64,000 nucleotides of DNA, from NCBI GenBank assembly GCA_038749595.1, contig JBCDHW010000009.1, positions 43,663-107,662 of the forward strand, read 5' to 3'. The DNA is from Parvularcula sp038749595. Lineage in GTDB: Bacteria; Pseudomonadota; Alphaproteobacteria; Caulobacterales; Parvularculaceae. Position 1 is the stretch's first letter, and each line of letters starts with the position of its first letter. Positions 28,019-36,623 of this stretch are shown here, one piece after another. The notes under the pieces were generated by a model. It was given only the letters and a program-made list of their open reading frames with translations. It searched no databases and was not told the DNA's origin. The position numbers and the translations under genes are program-made.

Positions 28019-29325
28019 GTCTCACCTTCAAAATGCCCGGGTACTGCAGCGATGTCATCCGCGAGCGCACTAATACGCGCCTCGAGCGGACGCCCAACCC
28101 AGTATACCGTCCACGGACCACGCTGAACAGAACCGTCCGCCTGCGCATGATAAAATCCGTTGAACGGGTTCTCGCGTCGCGACCGCCAGACCAACTGCGG
28201 CGATGCATCCACCAGCGCGTGCCAAAGAGTTTTCGCCAGCCCTTCCCCACGCGCCGAGCTAAGCACCGCGAATTTATCGAGAAAATCCACCCCAGCAACA
28301 GAGCTAACGACAGCGCCCGCCCGTTTTTGCTCCGACAACAGAGCATAGCGTGGTGAGAACGTTTCCCAATAATCCGCCTTCAGTGTTTTTTTGAAGGCTG
28401 TCTCTATCAGACCCTCAAAGTCTTCGCGTCGCGGACTTGCTTGGCTTACGATCGCCTCGCCTCGACGGATTAGCGTACCTGAACCAGAGTGCGTGAACAG
28501 CTCACGGATCAATCCTGATACACTCGTCATCGAAACCGACGACGCCAGAGGCAAACGATCAAGCAAGTCGGCGATTTCGCCCAATTTATGCCGCATACCC
28601 CCTTGCAGCCACGGGGCAGCAAAGATCTCGTCCCGCTCGGTCGCGAGATTGATAGAGCTCACGATCTCATTGCTTTCATTGAGAATTCCGCCGGTACTGG
28701 TCACGAACACCACCTTCTGGGGCGTCAAAGCTTCGGCGACCGCGCGCGCCACATTGTCGGCGTTGATGTTCAACAGCTGCCCCGTCGCGTCCGCGTGCAC
28801 ACAGCTTATGAGGGGAACCATCCCTGTACTGAGTAGAGAAACCAAGGCGTCGGCATCAACGGCTTCGACATCCCCAACCATTCCGTACCGATCTTTATCG
28901 AGAACGTGCACGGCGACCGTACCCGGATGAACACTTACCGCCGCGGCGCCGCGGCGCTGCATCGCGTCAATCAGCCTATGTCCCATTTGCGCGGCAGCGG
29001 CGGCGACCGTAGGCATCACGCTCTCTGGCGTAACGCGCAACCCATCGCGTCGCTCTTCAGTAACCCCGAGATCAGCAAGTCTTTCATTGAGTTGCGGACC
29101 TGCTCCGTACACGACTATTGGAGGAAGCCCCATCGCATGGAGAAGGGACAGCGCCTCAGCCAAGGTTTCAAGATCGCTGTCGACAATCGCGCCGCCGACC
29201 TTGATCACGGCGAAACATCCTTGGCCGCGCTCACGGAACCGCCGAAGATAGGCACGCACTTCGCGCCCTTCCTCAAGTCCTTTGAGGAGCAATTCGACTC
29301 GGTCTTGAAACGAGCGATCAGCCAT
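28015..29325 (-). CDS. argB: Bifunctional acetylglutamate kinase / N-acetylglutamate synthase
   Basis: A 436-aa fusion. Residues about 1-290 are an amino-acid kinase domain (IKVGGAIVDS, VYGAGPQLNERL, LININADNVA) that phosphorylates N-acetylglutamate; the rest is a GNAT-type acetyltransferase (VSSVAGVDFLDKFAV, SSARGEGLAKTLW, RRENPFNGFY) that makes acetylglutamate from acetyl-CoA and glutamate. This is the NAGS-K fusion characterised in Xanthomonas and Maricaulis, which is feedback-inhibited by arginine. The frame opens with TTG 29337, but ATG 29325, overlapping the argE' stop by 8 nt, is the natural start. So one protein does the first two steps of the pathway. Confidence 0.93.
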   Translation of the reverse strand: MADRSFQDRVELLLKGLEEGREVRAYLRRFRERGQGCFAVIKVGGAIVDSDLETLAEALSLLHAMGLPPIVVYGAGPQLNERLADLGVTEERRDGLRVTPESVMPTVAAAAAQMGHRLIDAMQRRGAAAVSVHPGTVAVHVLDKDRYGMVGDVEAVDADALVSLLSTGMVPLISCVHADATGQLLNINADNVARAVAEALTPQKVVFVTSTGGILNESNEIVSSINLATERDEIFAAPWLQGGMRHKLGEIADLLDRLPLASSVSMTSVSGLIRELFTHSGSGTLIRRGEAIVSQASPRREDFEGLIETAFKKTLKADYWETFSPRYALLSEQKRAGAVVSSVAGVDFLDKFAVLSSARGEGLAKTLWHALVDASPQLVWRSRRENPFNGFYHAQADGSVQRGPWTVYWVGRPLEARISALADDIAAVPGHFEGET

Positions 29326-30379
29326 AATGCCGAGCAATCCGTTCGTATAAGGTGTAAAGCGTCGTCAACTGCTCAAACAAGACAAATTCGTCCGCATTGT
29401 GCGCTTGCGTGATGGACCCGGCCCCGAGAACGAGTGTCGGCACGCCAGCGGCGGCAAAGAGAGATGCTTCCGTCCAAAAATTGACAGGCTCACCGATCGG
29501 TATACCGATTGTCTCTGCTGCCTGCCGGGCGACCGCTACCGCTTGTGACGAAGGACCATCGTGGTCGGACGGAAACGACGGCCCAACGAAGCGGGTGGTC
29601 AGCTTCGCGGAGCGCGCATGGGGCGACAGTACGTCCAGCACATCCGTATGGGCCAGTCCCGGGCGGGTACGAAACCCGAACAACAATTCCGTGTGCGCCG
29701 CGACCATATTCGGCTTAAGACCGCCCTCTATCCGCCCGAAATTCAGCCGATTTTCAGAGGCTTCGGGTAGCGCCAAGGCGCCCGCGATGAACGCAGCCGC
29801 CTCATGGATCGCACTGATACGCGTGCTCTCGGACGAATGCGCGCTATCGCCCTCGAACAGGGCCTGCACTGAACAAATTCCGCGATGCTCAAAGCGCGCG
29901 GTCGCGTTGGTGGGCTCGGCGACCACAGCCAGATCAACCGGCGGGGGCGTCTCTAGGAAAGCGTGAATACAGCGGCTTTTCCCCGCCTCCTCATCCGTTG
30001 TAAAGACAAAGCGCAAGGGTAGATCTGTGCACTGAGCGAGAGCGATGAGCGCCGCAGCAGCGCCCTTAGTATCACAAGTACCGAGGCCGTACGCACGATC
30101 CTCCGTAAGCGTCAGTTCGTGCGGATTATGTGTCCAGCCGTCGGCCACCGGCACGGTATCGAGATGGACGTTAAATAGCGCACCCGACGCACCGCGCTTA
30201 CAGTCGATGATGAAGCAACCGTCGTCGAGATCGCGTACGTCGATTTCAAAATCAGGGAGTGCGTTGATCAGTGCATTGATCAAAGCTCCGTCACGCTCAA
30301 TCGCTCGTGGTGGGTTCCGCGTATCCGCCTCGATCAGTGGGCGGAGGGCAGGGATGATCGCGTCAAGAATTTCTGTCAT
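29318..30379 (-). CDS. argE': N-acetylcitrulline deacetylase (M20 family)
   Basis: A 353-aa M20 zinc hydrolase: FNVHLDTVP and GLGTCDTKGAAAAL carry the first ligands, TTDEEAG the catalytic Glu and ligand, AEPT a further metal site, and QAHNADEFV the last His region. The TRNPPRAI start, CDTKG and NFWTEASLFAAAGV stretches recall the Xanthomonas acetylcitrulline deacetylase rather than E. coli ArgE. With the N-acetylornithine carbamoyltransferase in the same operon, the substrate should be N-acetylcitrulline, releasing acetate and citrulline. ATG 30379 overlaps the 3' end of argG by 17 bp; the frame open to 30532 lies within argG. Confidence 0.88.
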   Translation of the reverse strand: MTEILDAIIPALRPLIEADTRNPPRAIERDGALINALINALPDFEIDVRDLDDGCFIIDCKRGASGALFNVHLDTVPVADGWTHNPHELTLTEDRAYGLGTCDTKGAAAALIALAQCTDLPLRFVFTTDEEAGKSRCIHAFLETPPPVDLAVVAEPTNATARFEHRGICSVQALFEGDSAHSSESTRISAIHEAAAFIAGALALPEASENRLNFGRIEGGLKPNMVAAHTELLFGFRTRPGLAHTDVLDVLSPHARSAKLTTRFVGPSFPSDHDGPSSQAVAVARQAAETIGIPIGEPVNFWTEASLFAAAGVPTLVLGAGSITQAHNADEFVLFEQLTTLYTLYERIARHYG

Positions 30380-31565
30380 CGCGCTGTCCTGCGTGGGCAT
30401 GGAGGACGGTCGATTGACCGAACAATTCAGTGAAACCTTCGGCCTGTGCACCCGACCAGGCGGCTTTCTGGGCATAGACCGCGCCTTCGCGCTCGGGGAT
30501 GTTCTGTGTGCGCACGGCACTTGAAACAACACGGCCGGGCGTCACGACGAGATCGACCTCGCCTGAAACGCGCGCCTGACTGCTTGTCAGGAAGGCTTCA
30601 AGATCCTTACGCAGAGCATCGGCGGTGAGCCCATCGTAAATCAAATCGCACCACGCCTCCCCGATCTTTCGGCGAAACCCGTTTTGCGCCCGGCTTGAGA
30701 CGGCCTCGCAAAGAGCCGTGTGCGCCTCTTCGAGCCCTTCGAGGCCCGGTGCCTCGAACACGATCCGGCCCTTGAGACCGACCAGCGTGTCGCCCGTATA
30801 GATGCTATACCCAACGCCGTAGGCACCAAGCTTTTTATTCAGTATACGTAGTAGCTCAGCACCTGCGATAGGCGCTCCATCAAGTGCCACAGGCGCGCCG
30901 CGATCAAACGTCAGTGTAAGGCGTAAGGGGTCCCTTGGCGCGTCGCTGGGGTCGCGGGTGAACACGCGGGCTTCGGCGGGCGGCTCTTCCCACCGGTCGA
31001 TGGCTCCACCCGACAGCGTCGCACCCAGGAGATTTTCGTTCACAGAAAAGAGGCTCGCGCGCTCGGGAACGGAGAACCCGCGGTCCTTTAAAAACGCCTC
31101 TTCATAGGCCCGGACATTGTCTTTGTCCTGAATGTCGCGGATGGGCGCCAGGACGGGGCGCGCCGACCGCGCCCGAAGCTCCGTATCAAAACGAACTTGG
31201 TCATTCCCCATGCCTGTGCATCCATGGGCAACGACATCTGCGCCCAATCGGTCAGCGATTTCAACGCCATGCGCTGCAATCAGCGAACGATCTGCACACA
31301 GAATAGGATACCGGCCCTGGCGCCTTGCTCCGCCCGCCAAGAACGGCACGACAATCACGCTCCATAGCTCTTCGGACGCATCGACGTTGATATGTTCGTC
31401 AGCACCCAGCTCTTTTGAGCGCGCAGCAATATGCGCCTCCGCCTCGGGATCAGCCGCGCCGGAGTGAACATAATAGGTGGTGACGCGATAGCCCTCGTCG
31501 CGGAGCTTCAGAACGCAATAGGAGGTATCAAGACCACCAGAGAAGGCTAAAACGCAGTGTTTCAT
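30363..31565 (-). CDS. argG: Argininosuccinate synthase
   Basis: A 400-aa ATP pyrophosphatase that joins citrulline and aspartate. The P-loop AFSGGLDTS is at residues 8-16; HGCTGMGNDQVRFD and INENLLGA-like (VNENLLGATLSGG), YTGDTLVGLKGRIV and EGFTELFGQST are typical of ArgG; the N-terminal variant and the ENLLG form fit the Xanthomonas type. Its ATG overlaps the argF' stop (ATGA). It lies between the carbamoyltransferase and the deacetylase, just where its substrate citrulline is made. Confidence 0.93.
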   Translation of the reverse strand: MKHCVLAFSGGLDTSYCVLKLRDEGYRVTTYYVHSGAADPEAEAHIAARSKELGADEHINVDASEELWSVIVVPFLAGGARRQGRYPILCADRSLIAAHGVEIADRLGADVVAHGCTGMGNDQVRFDTELRARSARPVLAPIRDIQDKDNVRAYEEAFLKDRGFSVPERASLFSVNENLLGATLSGGAIDRWEEPPAEARVFTRDPSDAPRDPLRLTLTFDRGAPVALDGAPIAGAELLRILNKKLGAYGVGYSIYTGDTLVGLKGRIVFEAPGLEGLEEAHTALCEAVSSRAQNGFRRKIGEAWCDLIYDGLTADALRKDLEAFLTSSQARVSGEVDLVVTPGRVVSSAVRTQNIPEREGAVYAQKAAWSGAQAEGFTELFGQSTVLHAHAGQRDDRNS

Positions 31566-32557
31566 GAGCCCATCAGTGCACTGAGCACTGCCTTCTGGAC
31601 ATGGAGGCGATTTTCCGCCTCCTCAATGATCAAAGAGTTCGGTCCGTCAACGACCGCATCGGTCGCTTTGACGTTCCGGCGCATCGGCAGGCAATGGCTG
31701 AACGTCGCGTTGTTGGTCATCGCCATTTTCTCTTCGTTGACAATGAAGTGGCGATAGGCCTCGGGCGTCATCCGATGCTCCATCGGGTCACCGATCTGAT
31801 CAAGGCGCCCCCAACTCTTTGCATAAACAGCGTCTGCGCCTTCATATGCATGCGCGATGTTGTGCGTGACCGTCAGTGAACGGCCGTTCTCTTGAGCAAA
31901 GCGCTCACCCGCCTCCATAAATATCGGATCAAGATGATACTCCTTAGACGGACAAAGCAGCGTGACGTCCATGCCCATCTTCGTCGCGGCCAGGAGCGCC
32001 GAGTTGGCCACCGCGGTGTTGAGCGGCTTGGGATGAAACGTCCACGTCAGGCAGAGCTTCTTTCCCTCAAGACTTCCGTGCCGGTCTTGCAAGGCCATCA
32101 GCATGGCAAGCTCCTGACACGGATGAACGATTGTCTCCATGTTGATGATCGGCACCGTCGCGTGCTTGGCAAAGCCGTTCAGCAGGGGATCCTCGCGCTC
32201 GACCTTCCAGTTTTCAAACTTCGGAAAGGCACGGATCGCGATCAGGTCGACATAGCGCGACAGCACGCGCGCGGCTTCGGCGACATGCTCCTCCGCCTCG
32301 CCGGTCATGATCGCACCAGGCTCAACCTCAAGCGGCCACGTGCCAGCGGCGTCGAGGACGACCGATGTGCCGCCCAGATCGGCGATCCCCACCTGGAAGC
32401 TCGTCCGTGTACGCAGCGACGGATTGAAGAACAGCAGCGCACATCGCTTGCCGCGGAGCCGGTCATTCTGCGGGGCGTCTTTTAACGCACGCGCATCATC
32501 CAAAAGCGATTGAATCTCAGCTGGTGACAGCGGTTCCGTGGACAAAAAATGGCGCAT
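31562..32557 (-). CDS. argF': N-acetylornithine carbamoyltransferase
   Basis: A 331-aa transcarbamylase that puts the carbamoyl group on N-acetylornithine, giving N-acetylcitrulline. Carbamoyl-phosphate loop: FFNPSLRTRTSF; HPCQE; and the C-terminal HCLPMRRNVKATDAV, which is typical of the acetyl-specific enzyme (AOTCase) and holds the Lys that is carboxylated in the Xanthomonas enzyme. The EEH at the site matching Xanthomonas Glu92 favours acetyl- over succinylornithine. The ordinary OTCase motif HCLP-A-x-R-x-x-E-V is replaced. It is the first gene of the minus-strand arg run; no ordinary argF is visible in the window. Confidence 0.93.
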   Translation of the reverse strand: MRHFLSTEPLSPAEIQSLLDDARALKDAPQNDRLRGKRCALLFFNPSLRTRTSFQVGIADLGGTSVVLDAAGTWPLEVEPGAIMTGEAEEHVAEAARVLSRYVDLIAIRAFPKFENWKVEREDPLLNGFAKHATVPIINMETIVHPCQELAMLMALQDRHGSLEGKKLCLTWTFHPKPLNTAVANSALLAATKMGMDVTLLCPSKEYHLDPIFMEAGERFAQENGRSLTVTHNIAHAYEGADAVYAKSWGRLDQIGDPMEHRMTPEAYRHFIVNEEKMAMTNNATFSHCLPMRRNVKATDAVVDGPNSLIIEEAENRLHVQKAVLSALMGS

Positions 32558-32660
32558 CGCAGGGCCTCAATAGTCGAAGCCGCGGTCTTGCGCGAAGGAG
32601 AGGCTGGTGAAAACCCCTCCGCCGTCAAGAAAAGCTGATTACCCCGATAGCAGCTTGCGC

Positions 32661-33650
32661 CTACTGGCTGGTCCAAAACGCGCCCACGGCCTCGGGGATT
32701 TCCGGGTTCGGCAGGCTTTCGCGCCCCATTGCCCAGAACACAAAATTGTCAGCCAGAGTTTCCTCAGGGTGGATGATGTACCCGGTGTTGCGCCCGATCA
32801 CGTTGGCAAAACCGGGTACAAGGTCGGGGGCGAGGAGATCAGCAGGCACACGCGCCTCCGTGGTGCAAGCGCCGTTGTTCTCGGAAACTGGCAGAAGCCC
32901 AAAGCCAAAGTAATTCGAAAGACTACCGGCACCGTCATAGGGTCGGCTCGCGAATAGAAACGGGATCACGCCATCGCCACCCGGGACCTCCACCGGCGCA
33001 TAGTGGAAATAGGTCGGCGCATCAGGGTTCGACAACCGCACCGCGCGGAGCGGCGCAGGCTCCTCCAGGACGCACGGCTCAAACCCGATCAGCTTGTAGT
33101 AATCGTCATGGAGGTCCATGTTCGCTCGGGTCATGACATGGTGCAACTCGTGCAAAAACAATGCCTTGAGGTTGCCGCCCGAGGGAATTCCGCCGCCCGC
33201 AAAGATGATCGCGTTGCTCCGCGTGTGGGGCAGACCGCCTTCGACCACCGTGCCCGTCTTCACCATCAACACCGTCTCAGGCAAATTCTGATCGATGCTG
33301 TTGAGCCGCGGCATCAGCTCTTCGATCGCGACGGTGAGGGCCGCTTTCTCGTCATCGGTCCAAGGCAGCACGTCGCCCGCATAGAGCGGCTTCACGGCGC
33401 TGAACTGGGTAATCGCCGCATCGCGACCGCGGATCCCCGCTTCCCGCGGTTGCATTTCAGCGGTGTATTCGTCTTCCGCGGTCAGAACGGCGACCGCTTC
33501 CTCGTCCGTGGCAAAGCGGAACGCGACGCCGTCGTCACTCACCGCAACGGGAGGGTTCGTCGCAACCGACGATTCGTCGGACCCATCTCCCCCGCCACAA
33601 GCCGCTAATATCAGGGTTGCCCCACTCAAAACGCTACGCCAACGCACCAT
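32661..33650 (-). CDS. Lipoprotein with HExxH zinc-peptidase-like motif
   Basis: A 329-aa lipoprotein (LSGATLILAACGGG, lipidated Cys near residue 18) with a low-complexity acidic linker. Residues 167-171 read HELHH, a perfect HExxH helix (LFLHELHHVMTR) of zinc metalloproteases, and H181 just downstream (DLHDDYY) is a possible third ligand. I do not recognise the rest. Two or more cysteines suggest disulfides. It is not in an operon with its neighbours: upstream is the divergent PFK gene, and downstream is a gap to argF'. Protease activity is inferred from one motif and needs proof. Confidence 0.7.
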   Translation of the reverse strand: MVRWRSVLSGATLILAACGGGDGSDESSVATNPPVAVSDDGVAFRFATDEEAVAVLTAEDEYTAEMQPREAGIRGRDAAITQFSAVKPLYAGDVLPWTDDEKAALTVAIEELMPRLNSIDQNLPETVLMVKTGTVVEGGLPHTRSNAIIFAGGGIPSGGNLKALFLHELHHVMTRANMDLHDDYYKLIGFEPCVLEEPAPLRAVRLSNPDAPTYFHYAPVEVPGGDGVIPFLFASRPYDGAGSLSNYFGFGLLPVSENNGACTTEARVPADLLAPDLVPGFANVIGRNTGYIIHPEETLADNFVFWAMGRESLPNPEIPEAVGAFWTSQ

Positions 33651-33787
33651 GATCTGCCCTCAGTTTTCCTGCGCGCTACAGGAGAAATGGCGGTGCCGAC
33701 AAGCTTTACCGCTCAACAGCCTTGCGCGAGGGCGTTGGGGTTGGTCAAAACTGTCGCAGCATCACCAACAACGTGTGGTCCACCGCC

Positions 33788-35014
33788 ATGACCCTGAAAA
33801 AAGTCGCCATCCTCACCGCAGGTGGTCTCGCCCCGTGCCTCTCGTCGGCCATGGGTCGACTGATCGAGCGCTATACCGAGGTGTCGCCCGAGACGGAGAT
33901 CCTTTGCTATCTTGATGGCTACAAAGGGCTCTTGCTCGGCGATAGCGTGCTGGTCACGCCAGAAATCCGCGCCAACGCCCGGGTCCTGTTCGACCATGGC
34001 GGCAGCCCGATCGGCAACAGCCGCGTGCGCCTGACCGACGTCGCCGTGATCGAGAAGCGGGGCCTGATCTCCGAGGGCGAGAACCCGCTGGCGGTCGCGG
34101 CGCGGCAGCTAACAGCGGACGGTATCCAAGTCTTGCACACGATCGGCGGCGACGGCACCAATGTGGCGGCAGCCAGCCTCGCCGAATATCTCCGCGACCA
34201 CGATTACGCCCTGAACGTTGTCGGCCTACCCAAGACCGTCGACAACGATGTCATCCCGATCAAACAGAGCCTTGGCGCGTGGACCGCGGCGGAGGAAGGG
34301 GCACGCTATTTCTCGAATGTCGTGGCTGAACACGGCGCCAACCCCCGTATGCTGATCATGCACGAGGTGATGGGCCGAAACTGCGGCTGGCTTACGGCGT
34401 ATACGGCGAAGTGCTACCAGGAACAGCTTGAGCGCCAGCTTTTCCTCCCGCAAATCGGCCTCAGCAAGGAGCGCAAATCCGTACACGCCGTTTTCGTTCC
34501 AGAGATGCAAATCGATATCGACGCTGAAGCCGCGCGCCTTACCGCCGTTATGGACTCGGTCGACAATGTGAACATTTTCATCGCCGAGGGCGCAGGCGCC
34601 GAGACTATCGCCGCAGAGATGGAAGCCGCCGGCGAGGAGGTACCGCGCGATGCCTCCGGCCAACTCAAACTCGATGTCGTCAATCCAGGCGCGTGGTTCG
34701 GTCGTCAGTTTGCAGAGCGTGTGGGTGCCGAGAAAGTCCTGGTGCAAAAGTCAGGCTATTACTCACGCGCCGCGCCATCAAACGCCGCTGACCTTGAGCT
34801 CATAAAAGCGTGCTGTGACAAAGCTGTAGAATGCGCCCTGGCAGGCGTTGATGGCGTCGTTGGCCAGGACGAAGAGCGCGGCGACGAACTCCGCGCGATC
34901 GAATTCAGCCGGATCGCTGGCGGCAAACCCTTCGACATCGACACACCTTGGTTCACCGATCTTCTGGATCGCATCGGCCAAGACAAACGCAAAAAGGCAG
35001 CACCGCTTGCCTAA
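33788..35014 (+). CDS. pfk: 6-phosphofructokinase, probably pyrophosphate-dependent type
   Basis: A 408-aa glycolytic kinase. Motifs: ILTAGGLAPC at the N terminus, IGGDGTNVAA, then PKTVDNDVIP. In ATP-dependent enzymes the last motif reads PGTIDND; a Lys in the second place marks enzymes that use pyrophosphate. The neighbouring G in GGDGT, instead of Asp, is the ATP-like state, so phosphoryl donor choice is not certain. MGRNCGWL follows. ATG 33788 gives a standard N terminus; the frame opens at TTG 33722. No strong ribosome site is visible. It diverges from the HExxH lipoprotein and precedes a serine hydrolase. Confidence 0.88.
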   Translation: MTLKKVAILTAGGLAPCLSSAMGRLIERYTEVSPETEILCYLDGYKGLLLGDSVLVTPEIRANARVLFDHGGSPIGNSRVRLTDVAVIEKRGLISEGENPLAVAARQLTADGIQVLHTIGGDGTNVAAASLAEYLRDHDYALNVVGLPKTVDNDVIPIKQSLGAWTAAEEGARYFSNVVAEHGANPRMLIMHEVMGRNCGWLTAYTAKCYQEQLERQLFLPQIGLSKERKSVHAVFVPEMQIDIDAEAARLTAVMDSVDNVNIFIAEGAGAETIAAEMEAAGEEVPRDASGQLKLDVVNPGAWFGRQFAERVGAEKVLVQKSGYYSRAAPSNAADLELIKACCDKAVECALAGVDGVVGQDEERGDELRAIEFSRIAGGKPFDIDTPWFTDLLDRIGQDKRKKAAPLA

Positions 35015-35079
35015 TATTGCTCGGTAGACGCACCATATGTTCAGTCTACCGATCGTGGATCAGAGTAAGGATCAAGCCC

Positions 35080-36555
35080 GTGCCGACCAAGCGACCGATG
35101 ACATCCCTTTTCGCCGCGCTCGCCCTAGTGACGGCGGGATGCACGACGTTCAACGGACCGACCATGACTGCCCCATCGACAGATGCTAACCGCCAAGCGG
35201 TGCTCACCAACCTCGCGCCGCCGATCCTCCTCACGGGCGAAAAGCGGCCCAGCTGGACGCTCGAGGAGCGGATGCAGCACCACAAGGTGCCTGGCATCAG
35301 CATCGCTGTTCTCGAGCGTGGGACGATCACCTGGGACGCCGTCGCTGGCGTCGCAGATGCGGAGCAACAGGTCCCAGTTGAAGCAACAACCAAATTCCAA
35401 GCGGCCTCCATCTCAAAACCCATCACCGCCCTGGTCGCGCTCATGATGGCGGAGGAAGGGCGCATCGACCTCGATGCTCCGGTCAGTGACTATTTGAAAC
35501 GCTGGCAGGTCCCAGCCCATGCTTGGAGCGCCAGCGAACCCGTCACCATCCGCCAGATCCTAGCCCATTCGAGCGGCCTGACCGTACACGGATTTCCCGG
35601 CTACAAGGAAGGGGAGAGGCTGCCCTCAGCCGTTGAAATCCTTCAAGGATCTGGCCCAGCGAACACATCCGCTGTGATTGTCGACAAACGCCCTGGCCAA
35701 GACTTCCGCTATTCCGGCGGCGGCTATACCGTGCTCCAGGTTCTGCTCGAGGATGTCGCCGGCGAACCCTTCCCTGACCTGATGCAGCGCCGGGTTTTAG
35801 GACCCGCACGGATGACCAACAGCAGCTTTGCCCAGCCCCTGCCCGATCTATCCGTACCCAACGCATCGGCGGCGCACACGTCCGATGGCACACCGATCGG
35901 CGGCCACTCCCATCGCTATCCCGAGCTGGCCGCCGCAGGCCTGTGGACCACCGCGGAAGACCTGATCAAATTGTCCGTGTACTTTGCAGGCGCAGAGCGC
36001 GGGACTGAGCCCATGCTGAGCGCCAGGACCCTTTCCCAGATGCGCACCCTCTTCCCCGGCGGCGCCTACGGCCTCGGTTTCGAAGTCTACCCAGTCGGTG
36101 ACGGCTACGCACTTGAGCATACTGGCGGCAACGCCGGGTTCAAAGCGTATTGGATGTTCGACGATGCCGGCGCCTACGGCATCGCTGTCATGACCAACAG
36201 CGACAGCGGCGCCGCCCTCTACCGCGAAATCCGCAGCGCCGCAGCCGAGGTCTATGGGTGGCCGTACGGCGCCAGCGACGTCCGCGACACCGCCCGGTTG
36301 ACCGACGCGGAGCGCGACGCGATTGCGGGCCGTTACCTCGGCCAAGCAGGCGACGCGCAATATGTCCTGACCGTGACCAATGACGATGGCCGCCTTGTGG
36401 TCGAAAGCGACGCGGGCATCCCGCCTGATGTCGTCTACATGGAAGTAGACCGCTCCGGCCTCTTCAGCCAAGGGGGCGGTCGGCTCACCGCGATTTACGA
36501 GGGCGAAGCGCTCACGGCGCTGCGGGTCTTCGGCATCGATTTCATCAAGCAATAG
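35080..36555 (+). CDS. Serine hydrolase of the beta-lactamase class C / CubicO group, lipoprotein
   Basis: A 491-aa protein of the penicillin-binding-protein-like fold. A lipoprotein signal (TSLFAALALVTAGC) follows GTG 35080, which has an AAGGA site 8 nt upstream; the frame is open earlier, but inside the PFK gene. Catalytic motifs: SISK (SxxK), YSGGGY (Tyr of YxN, here Y-S-G), and HTGGNAG (the third motif, HxG). The C-terminal domain (about 385-491) is a beta-rich extension found in many esterase/peptidase relatives. Role: envelope esterase, D-aminopeptidase or peptidoglycan-related hydrolase; a true beta-lactamase is unlikely but not excluded. Confidence 0.83.
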   Translation: MPTKRPMTSLFAALALVTAGCTTFNGPTMTAPSTDANRQAVLTNLAPPILLTGEKRPSWTLEERMQHHKVPGISIAVLERGTITWDAVAGVADAEQQVPVEATTKFQAASISKPITALVALMMAEEGRIDLDAPVSDYLKRWQVPAHAWSASEPVTIRQILAHSSGLTVHGFPGYKEGERLPSAVEILQGSGPANTSAVIVDKRPGQDFRYSGGGYTVLQVLLEDVAGEPFPDLMQRRVLGPARMTNSSFAQPLPDLSVPNASAAHTSDGTPIGGHSHRYPELAAAGLWTTAEDLIKLSVYFAGAERGTEPMLSARTLSQMRTLFPGGAYGLGFEVYPVGDGYALEHTGGNAGFKAYWMFDDAGAYGIAVMTNSDSGAALYREIRSAAAEVYGWPYGASDVRDTARLTDAERDAIAGRYLGQAGDAQYVLTVTNDDGRLVVESDAGIPPDVVYMEVDRSGLFSQGGGRLTAIYEGEALTALRVFGIDFIKQ

Positions 36556-36623
36556 GCCACCACCGCGCAGCTGCCCTGCCTCCCCGCTGGTCTCTCACCG
36601 GAAAAAGGCGCTAGGCGGAAGCC

